From NCBI GenBank assembly GCA_020073385.1, contig JAIQFH010000002.1:186001-250000 (forward strand): a stretch of DNA of 64,000 bases, read 5' to 3'. The position numbers were made by a program, and so were the translations under genes. The notes under the pieces were generated by a model, which saw only the letters and a list, made by a program, of their open reading frames with translations, was not told where the DNA came from and ran no database searches. Of the stretch, positions 8,839-17,005 are shown piece by piece (positions within the stretch are counted from its first letter, which is position 1; the number at the start of each line of letters is the position of its first letter). Source of the DNA: Terriglobia bacterium. GTDB taxonomy: Bacteria > Acidobacteriota > Terriglobia > Terriglobales > Acidobacteriaceae.

Positions 8839-9573
8839 ATGACTCCTGCTCGAACAACTCGTCGGCTTCGCGGGCAAACGGCGCTGATCAGTGGGGCTAG
8901 CCGTGGGATCGGCCTTGCGATCGCACGGGCACTGGCTGGCGAAGGCTGCAACCTGATTTTGACGAGCCGCGATGAAAAGGCCCTCAAGAAAATTGGTAGG
9001 GAACTGTCGCGTAAAGACGTGAGGGTCCTCACACATACCTGTGATGTGCGCGATCCGTACTCTGTGGATGATCTCTTCCGCTCGGTTCGACGTGAGTTTC
9101 GACGGCTGGACATCCTGATCAACAATGCGGGAGTCGCTCACGCGAATCTCACAGTGTACAAACTTCCATATCCAGTGTGGAAGGATGTATTCGCCACAAA
9201 CCTGGACGGCACATTCCTGATAACTCAAGCTGCGCTCGCTTTGATTCCACGGGGCGGGACGATTGTGAACAATCTTTCGATCGCCGCCACGCGAGTCTTC
9301 GCGGGGTCCGCCGCTTATAACGCCTCCAAGCACGGTGCTCTTGGCTTCACGAACACGCTGCGGGAGGAACTTCGTCCCCGGGGAATTCGTGTGATCGGAC
9401 TTTTCCCTGGCGCGACCGACACTGATATCTGGAAGACGCTCTGGCCCGAGGCACCGCGCAGGAAGATGATGTCGAGCGTGACAGTGGCAAGGGCTGTTGT
9501 CAACGCGGTCGTTTTGCCAGCGAACGCGACCGTGGAAACTTTGGAGATTCTGCCTAGCAGCGGCGCCCTTTAG
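8839..9573 (+). CDS. Short-chain dehydrogenase/reductase (SDR)
   Basis: A classical SDR of 244 residues and Rossmann fold. It has the cofactor motif ISGASRGIGLAIA near residue 21, CDVRDP, LINNAGVAH (NNAG) and the catalytic pair of Ser in NNLSIAA with Tyr-Lys in AAYNASKHG, so it should be an active NAD(P)-dependent oxidoreductase. TSRDEKA after the second strand favours NADP(H). The substrate is not evident. Because GTP cyclohydrolase and PTPS genes lie 1-2 kb upstream, a sepiapterin-reductase-like role is possible but unproven. ATG 8839 is preferred over GTG 8827 because it is close to the core and the upstream DNA is repeat-derived. Confidence 0.88.
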   Translation: MTPARTTRRLRGQTALISGASRGIGLAIARALAGEGCNLILTSRDEKALKKIGRELSRKDVRVLTHTCDVRDPYSVDDLFRSVRREFRRLDILINNAGVAHANLTVYKLPYPVWKDVFATNLDGTFLITQAALALIPRGGTIVNNLSIAATRVFAGSAAYNASKHGALGFTNTLREELRPRGIRVIGLFPGATDTDIWKTLWPEAPRRKMMSSVTVARAVVNAVVLPANATVETLEILPSSGAL

Positions 9574-9669
9574 TCAACGCATAGGAGGGCGGGGGCACAC
9601 CAATCAGTGCTTTCAGAACGCGAGCGCGGTTGAGAGGGCACGGCTCCCCTTCACTGCGTTCAGGGTCGC

Positions 9670-9697
9670 GGGGCGGACGAAGGCGTCCGCCCCTACA
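9670..9697. repeat. Dispersed palindromic repeat, family A copy 2
   Basis: A stem GGGGCGGACG/CGTCCGCCCC with a short AAGG-type loop is followed by CTACAC. It is the same family as 8792 and lies in the leader region of miaB. Confidence 0.7.
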
Positions 9698-9764
9698 CAA
9701 ACCTTACGCCCCGAGCGGCTTGGCTGCTGGCAGCGGGAGGCTTCCACCGCTATACTGGCTGTAT

Positions 9765-11129
9765 ATGTGTGGGGTTGGGGAACAAAGCGCGCAAAAAACG
9801 TTTTACCTCGAGACCTTCGGCTGCCAGATGAACGTCCATGACTCCGAAAAGGTCGTGGGGACGCTGGTGCAGGAAGGATATCGGCAGGTGGAGACGGTCG
9901 AGCAGGCCGATCTCATCCTCTACAACACATGTTCGATCCGCGATAAGGCGGAGCAGAAAGTCTTCCATCGGCTGGCGGATTTCAAGAAGCTGCAGGCGCA
10001 AGGGAAGAAATTCGGCGTGCTCGGCTGCGTGGCGCAGCAGGAAGGCGAGAAGATTTTTGAGCGCGCGCCGCATGTGTCGTTGGTGTGCGGTTCTGCGTCT
10101 TATCGAAACCTGCCCAGCATGCTGGTGCAACTGGAAGCAGGGAAGTCCCCTGCCGCGGCCACGACTCCGGTTCGCATCACGGGACTCGATGACCGCCAGA
10201 CTGAGGAGTGTTTCGAGACGGAGTTCACCGCCCGGACTAATCCGCATCGCGGGTACATCACGATCATTGAAGGATGCGACAAGTTTTGCGCCTACTGCGT
10301 GGTGCCGTTTACGCGGGGAAGAGAACGCAGCCGGACATCGGAATCGGTGTTGGTCGAGGCGCGGCAGATGGCCGAGATGGGATATACGGAGATCCAACTG
10401 CTCGGGCAGAATGTGAATTCTTATCGCGATCCTACTGGAAAAAAGTCATTTGCGGAGTTGCTGGCTGCAGTGGGCGAGGTTTGCGGCATCAGGCGGGTGC
10501 GGTTCACCACTTCGCATCCCCGCGACTTTGGGCGTGACATTATCGAAGCCATCGACGCTGTTCCCACGCTTTGCGACCATGTGCATCTGCCCGTCCAGAG
10601 CGGCTCTACGCGTATTCTCGAGGCCATGCAGCGGTTGTACGCGCGCGACGAGTACATGGAGCGGATTGCCTGGATAAAGGCTGCGAAACGGGAAATCAGC
10701 ATCACAACCGATGTCATCGTGGGCTTTCCGGGAGAGACGGAGTCTGATTTTTCTGAAACTCTGAATTTGCTCGACGAGGTGGGCTACGACGGCGTGTTCT
10801 CGTTCAAGTATTCGGCGCGGCCGAATACTCCGGCGTTGAATCTGGACGATGCTATCCCGGAGGAGGAGAAATCGCGCCGTCTGGAAGTTCTGATGGCGAA
10901 GCAGCGGGAGATTCAGATATCGCGCTACAAAAAATATGTCGGGCAGCGATGTGAAGTAATGGTTGAAGGTAAGAATCCGGCGCGCGGGCAGTGGATTGGC
11001 CGTACCTCGCAGAACAAAACGCTGAACTTCACGGCGGGAGGATCACAACAGCCCACGGTAGGAAGCTACGCGCCGGTGCTGGTTACCGCAAGTTTTCCCA
11101 ATAGCCTGGTCGGCGAACTGGTAATGTAG
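9765..11129 (+). CDS. miaB: tRNA-2-methylthio-N6-dimethylallyladenosine synthase
   Basis: MiaB is a radical-SAM methylthiotransferase that adds the 2-methylthio group to i6A37 of tRNAs reading U-starting codons. The 454-residue protein has the N-terminal UPF0004 domain with its three cluster cysteines (TFGCQMN, NTCSIRD, GCVAQQ). It then has the radical-SAM CxxxCxxC as EGCDKFCAYCVVPFTRGRERS, and a C-terminal TRAM domain (GQRCEVMVEGKN to VGELVM). ATG 9765 places the start just before QKTFYLETFGCQMN, as usual for MiaB; the longer frame upstream runs through repeat DNA. The motif DKFCAYCVVPFTRG favours MiaB over RimO or MtaB. The BFN gene follows after 18 bp, so the two are probably co-transcribed. 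Confidence 0.95.
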   Translation: MCGVGEQSAQKTFYLETFGCQMNVHDSEKVVGTLVQEGYRQVETVEQADLILYNTCSIRDKAEQKVFHRLADFKKLQAQGKKFGVLGCVAQQEGEKIFERAPHVSLVCGSASYRNLPSMLVQLEAGKSPAAATTPVRITGLDDRQTEECFETEFTARTNPHRGYITIIEGCDKFCAYCVVPFTRGRERSRTSESVLVEARQMAEMGYTEIQLLGQNVNSYRDPTGKKSFAELLAAVGEVCGIRRVRFTTSHPRDFGRDIIEAIDAVPTLCDHVHLPVQSGSTRILEAMQRLYARDEYMERIAWIKAAKREISITTDVIVGFPGETESDFSETLNLLDEVGYDGVFSFKYSARPNTPALNLDDAIPEEEKSRRLEVLMAKQREIQISRYKKYVGQRCEVMVEGKNPARGQWIGRTSQNKTLNFTAGGSQQPTVGSYAPVLVTASFPNSLVGELVM

Positions 11130-11147
11130 TCGCAATCGGAGGTCACG

Positions 11148-11633
11148 ATGGAAGTGGAGATGACAATTCGCGGTCTGATGATGGATCCAGTGAGCAATAT
11201 GCCCATCGTGATCTTGAAGGATGTTGGGGGCGAGACCGTACTGCCGATCTGGGTCGGAGTTTACGAAGCAAATGCCATCGCGCTGGAGATGGAGAAGGTA
11301 TCGACGCCGCGGCCGATGACCCACGACCTCATCAAAAACGTGCTGACGGGCTTGGAGACGCTGGTGCACAAGGTGGTGGTCACCGAATTGAAGGAAGACA
11401 CGTTTTACGCGGTCATCTGGCTGGAGCGCAGCGGCGAAGTGATCAGCATCGATTCGCGCCCATCCGATGCGCTCGCGCTGGCGCTGCGAGTCGATTGCCC
11501 AATCTTCGTCGAAGAGACGGTACTGAAGACCTCAAAGTTGGCGGCCAATATGTCGGACCGGGTGACCAGCGATGAGCTTCGCAAATGGCTCGAGGGGCTG
11601 AACGACGAGGATCTGGGGAAGTACAAGATGTAG
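11148..11633 (+). CDS. Bifunctional nuclease (BFN/DUF151) domain protein
   Basis: The 161-residue protein has the BFN domain in its usual arrangement: RGLMMDPVSNMPIVILKD, LPIWVGVYEANAIALEME, TPRPMTHDLIKNVL and the conserved IDSRPSDALALALRVDCPIFVEE. Plant members show DNase/RNase activity; the bacterial role is poorly known. After the domain the sequence ends in a short acidic helix (LEGLNDEDLGKY). The start ATG lies 18 bp behind miaB with a GGAGGTC ribosome-binding site directly upstream, consistent with an operon. In several phyla the gene accompanies tRNA or RNA modification genes, which matches this neighbourhood. Confidence 0.9.
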   Translation: MEVEMTIRGLMMDPVSNMPIVILKDVGGETVLPIWVGVYEANAIALEMEKVSTPRPMTHDLIKNVLTGLETLVHKVVVTELKEDTFYAVIWLERSGEVISIDSRPSDALALALRVDCPIFVEETVLKTSKLAANMSDRVTSDELRKWLEGLNDEDLGKYKM

Positions 11634-11800
11634 AGGGCGCCCCTCCGGAATCATCAAATTCTTCCACCTGGAAGTTAAGACGGTCAATGCCGGGTGCTCA
11701 TCCCACTCGTTTTACATAATACCTGTTATCGGACATTGCATCGGGTTCCAAGCCATCCCAACCCTTATCCGATATGTCGAAGGAATCACACTTGCGCACA

Positions 11801-12832
11801 TTACTTCGTTGGCGCGGTGTCCAGCCTCAGGAAGCGGGCGGCATTGTTGTACAGGATGTCGCGTTTTTGCTGAGGCGTCAGGTAGTCAGCGTTCTGGATG
11901 ATGCTGATCGAGTACGCCATCAACTTGGGCCAGAGCAGTTGGTCAGTTCCGAACATGACGCGGTCTTCGAAACCGGCATCGACCAGACGCTCGATGTAGC
12001 GATTCACTTCCTTGATCGGATAACTCCAGATTAGGCCGGCGACGTCGACATAGACGTGAGAGTTTGCCTGCAGCAGCGTGAGCATGTTGTCGATCATGGG
12101 ATAGCCGGCGTGCATCACTTGCACCCGCAGCCTCGGGTGGCGGGCCAGGAGTTCCTCCAACAACAGCGGATTCCCCATCGAGCCTCGAAATTTCGGCATG
12201 ATCACGTTGGCGCGTCCGGAGCCGCCGGTTCCCATGTGGATCGCGACGGGGATGTCGAGTTCCTCGGCCAGGGCGAAGTACTGATCCACGGAGGGATCGC
12301 TTGGCGAGAGCCCCTCGTATTGCAGGCCGATTTCACCCATCACTTTGAAACCATCAGTGGTGAAGCTCCTGCGGAGTTCTTCCATAGGGACTCGCTGACC
12401 AGGTGTAAGTCCGTTGGAGAATGCTGTGCCCGGTATGACGCGGCTGGGAGCGGCGTCTTTCCATTTCTGAACGCTCTTGGGGTCACCGAAAACGACCGCG
12501 GTCACGTTGAGGCGCTCCATCTCGGCGAGCACGTCTTTCATATACTCACCCGGAGCCGACGGATACAGCGCGGGAGTGCATGGTTCCTTCACCCAGCCGA
12601 AAGGCTCTTCCTTCCCTTTTGGATCGGAGGCAGTGAATTTTGAGGTGTTCGGACACATAGGAGCCAGCCCGGGAAAAGATGCGTCCATGGCGTGCACGTG
12701 GACATCGAGTACCGGCGGAAGCTTGGCTACGTCGGCGTTCTGCGCGTTGCAGATTGCCGAAGCGAAGCCCAGGAGAACGATGAGGCGTATGAGGCTCTGC
12801 CGCGAGATGCGTGGGGAAAGCTGGGAGAGCAT
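11801..12832 (-). CDS. Exported amidohydrolase_2-type TIM-barrel hydrolase
   Basis: This 343-residue protein has an N-terminal signal sequence (LIRLIVLLGFASAICNAQ). A metal-dependent hydrolase of the amidohydrolase_2 (ACMSD-like) type follows: the first-strand metal site DVHVHAMD, IAIHMG-like PVAIHMGTGGSG, RVQVMHAGYP and the last-strand Asp in MFGTDQLLWP. Ligands are in the expected order, so it is probably active. The substrate is unknown; related proteins decarboxylate or hydrolyse aromatic or lactone compounds. Export is unusual for the cytoplasmic branch but common in soil bacteria. It is a single gene on the minus strand between two plus-strand and minus-strand tRNA-modification genes. 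Confidence 0.82.
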   Translation of the reverse strand: MLSQLSPRISRQSLIRLIVLLGFASAICNAQNADVAKLPPVLDVHVHAMDASFPGLAPMCPNTSKFTASDPKGKEEPFGWVKEPCTPALYPSAPGEYMKDVLAEMERLNVTAVVFGDPKSVQKWKDAAPSRVIPGTAFSNGLTPGQRVPMEELRRSFTTDGFKVMGEIGLQYEGLSPSDPSVDQYFALAEELDIPVAIHMGTGGSGRANVIMPKFRGSMGNPLLLEELLARHPRLRVQVMHAGYPMIDNMLTLLQANSHVYVDVAGLIWSYPIKEVNRYIERLVDAGFEDRVMFGTDQLLWPKLMAYSISIIQNADYLTPQQKRDILYNNAARFLRLDTAPTK

Positions 12833-13027
12833 GAGGAATCTCCTTAAAGGTGAGGATTAAGTCGACGCCATGGTATATCAACGGCGGATTTCGACCTGTG
12901 ATGGGGACGGCATGATGAGCGCTGCTCGCTCGTTAAGAAACGCTGCGAGCGTCTTCAGACAATCAGAGAGCCTCCTCCTTCGACGGTTCGTCGAGAAATT
13001 TGCGAGAACATGAAAGAACCCTAAGGT

Positions 13028-13083
13028 CAAAATCCCCACCCTGCCTCCTCGCAAAAGGCGCGAGACAAGGGTGGGGCACCCGG
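13028..13083. repeat. Dispersed palindromic repeat, family E copy 1
   Basis: The arms CCCCACCCT (13034-13042) and AGGGTGGGG (13068-13076) enclose a CGCAAAAGGCGCG core, with GTCAAAAT before and CACCCGG after. A close copy lies at 27632-27684. The unit sits just downstream of truB on the minus strand and could fold as a hairpin. Confidence 0.75.
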
Positions 13084-13111
13084 AGATGTTCATCGGCTCT
13101 GCGGCGATTGT

Positions 13112-14014
13112 TCATCCGGCGCAGAGGACAATCTTGGGGTGGAAGAGCGTGCCGGCGATTCGTGTGGCGATGGCGATGAGGTCACGCTGTCCGGAGAACA
13201 CCTTGATCTGGCGAGCGCGGGAGAGTTCGGGCAGATTCACTGGGCGTCCGCTGCGGATGTGCGCTGTTGCCAATTCGTCGGCTGTCACCGACGGAAACGC
13301 CGGAAGCAGTTTGCGAGGATGGACGAAGAGGCTCTCCAGGGATTCTGAAATTCCGAAACTGCCGTCGAGGTTTGACGGTGCAGCAATCTCTTCCAGCGTA
13401 TGGGCATCGGCCAGCGTGAATTCGGCGACGCTGGTGCGGCGGAGAGATTCCAGATGGGCGCCGCATCCGAGCGCCTGGCCCATGTCGTGAGCGATGGACC
13501 TCATGTAAGTGCCGGAGCCAACCCGGGCGCGGAATTGGGCGCGACCGGCATCGACGGACAGAATCTCGAACTCTTTGACCTCGACCTGCACCGGTTCAAG
13601 CCGAACCTCCTTTTGTTGGCGCGCGAGCTTATAGGCGGGAACTCCTTTGATTTTCTTGGCGGAGAAGGGGGGTGGAGTCTGCGGAATGCATCCGCGAAAC
13701 TTGGCGGCTGCGGTTTCGACCTCTTCCCTGCTCAGTGCTGGGTTCACGAGTTCACTGGTGGGCTTGCCTTCAGCGTCGTACGTATCCGTAGAAAACCCGA
13801 AGCGGATGGTACCCTCATAGGTTTTTTCCGAACTGAGATAAAACTGCGCCAGGCGCGTGAAACTACCTATGACCAGCGGAAGGACGCCGGTTGCCATGGG
13901 GTCAAGAGTGCCCAGGTGTCCGACCGAACGCTGGCCAAGAATGCGTCGGGCACGGTGGACCACATCGTGTGACGTCAAACCGGCAGATTTGTCGATAATG
14001 AGTACGCCGTTCAC
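13112..14014 (-). CDS. truB: tRNA pseudouridine(55) synthase
   Basis: TruB makes the universal pseudouridine 55 in the T-loop of tRNAs. The 300-residue protein begins MNGVLIIDKSAGLTSHDVVHRAR and has the catalytic-Asp motif GHLGTLDPMATGVLPL, then KTYEGTIRFGFSTDTYDAEG, the KIKGVPAYKLAR segment and RVGSGTYMRSIAHDMG. The C-terminal PUA-like part is present (SGRPVNLPE to KIVLCAG). The start is GTG at 14014, fixed by the conserved N-terminus. In many bacteria truB follows rbfA; here it is isolated. Its upstream DNA is an AT-rich repeat separating it from the divergent rhomboid gene. Confidence 0.95.
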   Translation of the reverse strand: MNGVLIIDKSAGLTSHDVVHRARRILGQRSVGHLGTLDPMATGVLPLVIGSFTRLAQFYLSSEKTYEGTIRFGFSTDTYDAEGKPTSELVNPALSREEVETAAAKFRGCIPQTPPPFSAKKIKGVPAYKLARQQKEVRLEPVQVEVKEFEILSVDAGRAQFRARVGSGTYMRSIAHDMGQALGCGAHLESLRRTSVAEFTLADAHTLEEIAAPSNLDGSFGISESLESLFVHPRKLLPAFPSVTADELATAHIRSGRPVNLPELSRARQIKVFSGQRDLIAIATRIAGTLFHPKIVLCAG

Positions 14015-14019
14015 GAGGA

Positions 14020-14133
14020 TTTGGTAATTTTGTAATTGAGTAATTTGGTAATTGAACGCTGGACAGCATCCTCTTCCGGTGACCTCAACATCGAGGTCCT
14101 CAATTTCCCGATTACAAGATTACCAAGTTACTG
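14020..14133. repeat. Inverted AT-rich repeat between truB and the rhomboid gene
   Basis: The left arm 14020-14055 repeats TTGGTAATTTTGTAATTGAG-like units; the right arm 14098-14133 holds the complement (GATTACAAGATTACCAAGTTAC). It lies between divergent genes, so both promoters must lie in or beside it. Confidence 0.6.
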
Positions 14134-14143
14134 AATCTCCGCC

Positions 14144-14842
14144 ATGTTTCCGATCAAAGACGATCAGCCGCGCTACAGCACGCCCTATGTGAATACGTTT
14201 TTGATCGTGCTGAATATTCTGATCTATTTCTATCAATGGACTTTGGGACCTCGCGGGGGCGAAGCATTTGCCCAAATTTATGGGGAAGTGCCCGCGCATC
14301 TGGCGGCCTTTCTGGGGGGATCGCCACGCTATACGCTGCCCGACGTCATACTTCCCTTCTTCACCTCCATGTTCCTGCACGGCGGCTGGATGCATGTGCT
14401 GGGCAACATGTGGTTCCTGTACATCTTCGGCGACAACATTGAGGACTACCTCGGGCATTTCAAATATCTCATCTTTTACCTGCTCTCCGGATTGCTGGCG
14501 ATGTCGACCCAGATAGCCATTTATCCGCATTCGAATATTCCGACCGTAGGAGCAAGCGGGGCGATTGCAGGCGTGCTGGGAGCGTATTTCCTTCTGTATC
14601 CGCGAGCGCGCGTCCTGACGTGGTTCTTTGTTTTTGTGCTCTATTTACCGGCCTGGATCGTGCTGGGTGAATGGTTCGTGCTTCAGTTCGCGGCGGGGAC
14701 AGCTTCGTTGGCGTCCGCGCAACCGGGGCGCGATCTGGGCGGCGTAGCGGTTTGGGCGCACGTTGGTGGGTTTGTCGCAGGAATGGTGATGATCAAGCTG
14801 TTTCCGGAACGCGCACAGAGACATCCGTATGCATACCGGTAA
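14144..14842 (+). CDS. Rhomboid-family intramembrane serine protease
   Basis: The 232-residue polytopic protein has about six hydrophobic segments. It carries the rhomboid signatures: HGGWMHVLGNMWFLYIFGDNIED in the second helix (the L1/oxyanion region), the catalytic Ser in VGASGAIAGVLGAYF (GASG), and the catalytic His in VWAHVGGFVAGM. Rhomboids cleave single-pass membrane proteins within the bilayer. Substrates are unknown. The large loop 3 region (PRGGEAFAQIYGEVP) and the 60-residue gap between the catalytic residues are typical of PF01694 members. ATG 14144 is supported by the conserved MFPIKDD start common to this subgroup. Confidence 0.93.
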   Translation: MFPIKDDQPRYSTPYVNTFLIVLNILIYFYQWTLGPRGGEAFAQIYGEVPAHLAAFLGGSPRYTLPDVILPFFTSMFLHGGWMHVLGNMWFLYIFGDNIEDYLGHFKYLIFYLLSGLLAMSTQIAIYPHSNIPTVGASGAIAGVLGAYFLLYPRARVLTWFFVFVLYLPAWIVLGEWFVLQFAAGTASLASAQPGRDLGGVAVWAHVGGFVAGMVMIKLFPERAQRHPYAYR

Positions 14843-14920
14843 CTGTGGAGAACAGCCGCATCAGCCGCGCATCGGGATGGAAATAGCCTTACCGGCGGGT
14901 CCCAATAGCCCTCAACCTTT

Positions 14921-15023
14921 TGTCATTCCGAAACGGCGTTAGCCGTTGAGGAATCTGCTCTTCTGCCGGCAGCACTGCCGCTGTCGGCAAGTAGCAGATT
15001 CCTCGCTGCACTTCGGAATGACA
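14921..15023. repeat. 103-bp nearly palindromic element (family B)
   Basis: The element begins TGTCATTCCGAA and ends TTCGGAATGACA, a 12-bp perfect terminal inverted repeat. Inside, GAGGAATCTGCT and AGCAGATTCCTC form a second arm, with a CTGCCGGCAG-type core. It lies between the convergent ends of the rhomboid and DinB genes. It resembles the unit at 48886-48993 in layout and may be a small non-autonomous element or a bidirectional terminator. Confidence 0.8.
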
Positions 15024-15044
15024 AGGTCATGGGATCAAGTTCGA

Positions 15045-15617
15045 TTACTTCTTGGGGCGTGATTCTGGCGGGACCAATCCGGCCAGGCGGTAGTAGACCA
15101 CCAATTGTCCGTAGTGTTCGCCGCAGTGCTCGATGAATCCGTAGGCGTAGTCGAGGACGCGCACCTGCTGGTGTGCGAACGGGTCGACAATCGCGGCGTT
15201 CAGTCCTTTTTCTCCCTTGGATTGAATCGCAGCGGCGCCATCGGCGAAGGCTTTCTTGACGAAGGCAACTATGTCGGCCTTGGTCTTGTATTTATCGCGC
15301 TTCATGTCTTCTTCGGCGGGGGGCTGCTTACCCATCACCGGATTGATGAAGTAGTAGTTTGCCCCTGCAGCGTGCAGCAACTGCTCGGCAAAGCTGCGCT
15401 GGGCGGGAGTAGCTTTGAAGTCGTATTTGTCTTCGGGGAAATCCTCAGCCATAGCGATGAGCTTGCGTCCGATGTCGTTCCAGGAATCGACCACGACTTT
15501 CAATTCAGGATCGGCGGGTTTGACGGCCGCGTCTTTCTTGGGTGCGTCTTGAGCATGACTGGGGATCGCAAGGGCAATGGCAAACAGAGCAGCAGCTAGA
15601 AACGGAGATTTGCTCAT
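15045..15617 (-). CDS. Exported DinB-like protein
   Basis: DinB-like proteins are four-helix-bundle metal-binding proteins related to mycothiol/bacillithiol transferases. This 190-residue copy has an N-terminal signal peptide (SPFLAAALFAIALAIPSHAQ), so it is probably periplasmic. The candidate metal histidines are in QLLHAAGANYY and FIEHCGEHYGQLVVYYR. Start ATG 15617 has a GGAG site 8 bp upstream; the longer frame to 15725 has no support. It is the last gene of a minus-strand run behind two SRPBCC genes and an ArsR regulator, a common association. Activity is unknown. Confidence 0.85.
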   Translation of the reverse strand: MSKSPFLAAALFAIALAIPSHAQDAPKKDAAVKPADPELKVVVDSWNDIGRKLIAMAEDFPEDKYDFKATPAQRSFAEQLLHAAGANYYFINPVMGKQPPAEEDMKRDKYKTKADIVAFVKKAFADGAAAIQSKGEKGLNAAIVDPFAHQQVRVLDYAYGFIEHCGEHYGQLVVYYRLAGLVPPESRPKK

Positions 15618-15800
15618 AGATTTTTTCTCCACGGAGTGAGTTGCGGTGGACATTGTACTTGGACGGCAACACAGAAGAAAGGCGAGCACTCGGACGCGCG
15701 GTCCGCTTGCGCTGGACCATCGCAAGAAATCGTGGTCCGTTCCTCAGAAATAGAGCTGAGAAATGGACCACGATGAGCTGACGTTCTGCGGATTCGACTG

Positions 15801-16301
15801 CTACTCCGTTTTTGTGGCGAAGCTTTCCAGCCAGCCGAGCACTCGCTTCCAGCCATCTCCGTGAGCTTTGGCTTGGTCGAGACTGCCAGCGAATCCTTCC
15901 TGCGTAACTCGTACCAGCGTGCCCGTGCCTGATTTCCTCGGACCACTGGGGTGCAGAGCGTTCACGGTTAGCGGCTCAAGTTCCCAGCGGACGATCGTTT
16001 GCTGCTTGCCCGTGTAGCTACCAATCCAGGTGTGGACTAACTTGCGGGGAGGATCGACTTCCAGATATTCGCCTTCCACGTAGAATTCCGTGCCGTCGGC
16101 GCCTAGTCCATCGCTACGCCATTTACCTCCGGGGCGCAGGTCCATGGTGGATTTTGTGACGCGGTATAGGCCATCTTGTCCCCACCAGCGCGGGAGTTGG
16201 GTTGGATCGCTGATCGCCTGAAAAACGCGTGCCGGCGGCGCAGCGATGAAGATCTCAGCGACTACGGCGTTTTGATCCGGCGTAATTGTGGCAGTGGCCA
16301 T
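15801..16301 (-). CDS. AHSA1/SRPBCC-domain protein 1
   Basis: The 166-residue protein is a START-like (SRPBCC, AHSA1/Aha1 C-terminal type) hydrophobic-ligand-binding protein. Hallmarks are IFIAAPPARVFQAISDPTQLPRWWGQ, DLRPGGKWRS, VEGEYLEVDPPRKLVHTWIG, VRWELEP and the C-terminal helix HGDGWKRVLGWLESF. The ATG at 16301 has GAGAGAAAG upstream. It is paralogous to the next gene (16422-16895) and follows it in a likely operon led by an ArsR-type regulator. Such ArsR-SRPBCC pairs are widespread; the ligand is unknown. Confidence 0.9.
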   Translation of the reverse strand: MATATITPDQNAVVAEIFIAAPPARVFQAISDPTQLPRWWGQDGLYRVTKSTMDLRPGGKWRSDGLGADGTEFYVEGEYLEVDPPRKLVHTWIGSYTGKQQTIVRWELEPLTVNALHPSGPRKSGTGTLVRVTQEGFAGSLDQAKAHGDGWKRVLGWLESFATKTE

Positions 16302-16421
16302 GGTCTTTCTCTCCTTAGTTTTTCGTACGTCTCGTGCTCCCGCGCAAAGAAATATGGGCCGAGAAACCAGCACCAGGCGTGGCGGCCAGACGCTGCCACC
16401 TCAGCCGCCGGGACGGCGGCG

Positions 16422-16895
16422 CTACCCTTCTACAAATTTCTTCAACATCTCGACGACTCCGGGCCAGCCTCCCGTGTAGTCCTTGCGGGCGACGGGCAGA
16501 TTACTGAGGCCGCTGTGCGTGACTCTTACATGCGTGCCGCTTCCCTTTTGCGTGAGTTCCCAACGCACGACGGTGCTGCTCTTGGGATCGTCATGCCAGT
16601 TTGCGATCCAGGTGTAAACGAGCAAGCGCGGCGGGTCGCATTCGAGAATTTTTCCCCGGCATTCGAACTCACTGATTCCGTTCACTACGATCGATCCTTT
16701 CTGGGTCGCGTACGAATAGTGTCCTCCGACGCGGGCGTCCATCTTCCAGAACTTCACCGGGCATTCGGGGCCGGTGAACCAGCGCTGGAGTTCATCGGCG
16801 TCAGTGAGAGCTTTAAACACGCGTTCCGCAGGCGCAGCGATCTGAATCTCGCTGACAATCGCGTCTTGACTGGGCGTAATGATCGTTGTGGGCAT
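16422..16895 (-). CDS. AHSA1/SRPBCC-domain protein 2
   Basis: A paralogue of the neighbouring SRPBCC gene, 157 residues. It shows IQIAAPAERVFKALTDADELQRWF, KMDARVGGHYSYA, RGKILECDPPRLLVYTWIANW, TVVRWELTQKGSGTHVRVTHSGL and the end DYTGGWPGVVEMLKKFVE. The protein is cytoplasmic with no signal. It starts with ATG 16895 behind GGAGGAA, a strong ribosome-binding site. Upstream, between this gene and the secreted-protein gene, lies a short piece homologous to its own C-terminus (16911-16999), showing that a third copy was lost from this operon. Confidence 0.9.
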   Translation of the reverse strand: MPTTIITPSQDAIVSEIQIAAPAERVFKALTDADELQRWFTGPECPVKFWKMDARVGGHYSYATQKGSIVVNGISEFECRGKILECDPPRLLVYTWIANWHDDPKSSTVVRWELTQKGSGTHVRVTHSGLSNLPVARKDYTGGWPGVVEMLKKFVEG

Positions 16896-16910
16896 GAATA
16901 TTCCTCCGGG

Positions 16911-16999
16911 CTATTTCTCGGAAAATGTCTTTTAGTTCCTGCAGCACACCGGACCATCCGCCCGCGTACTCTTTGCAGGCTGGCGAGCCGGTAAGATGC
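16911..16999 (-). pseudogene. C-terminal remnant of a third AHSA1/SRPBCC gene
   Basis: Read on the minus strand this stretch encodes HLTGSPACKEYAGGWSGVLQ followed by ELKDIFREIA. It matches the tails of the two SRPBCC neighbours (for example ARKDYTGGWPGVVEMLKKF). No start or N-terminal domain is present. It fills the gap between the secreted-protein gene and the intact SRPBCC gene and is best read as a deletion scar of a tandem paralogue. Confidence 0.7.
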
Positions 17000-17005
17000 C
17001 GGGCG

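Noticed and set aside
12878-13093. Small minus-strand frame containing CPTLVSRLL
   Set aside because: It is the translation of the family E repeat and has no start signal of its own.
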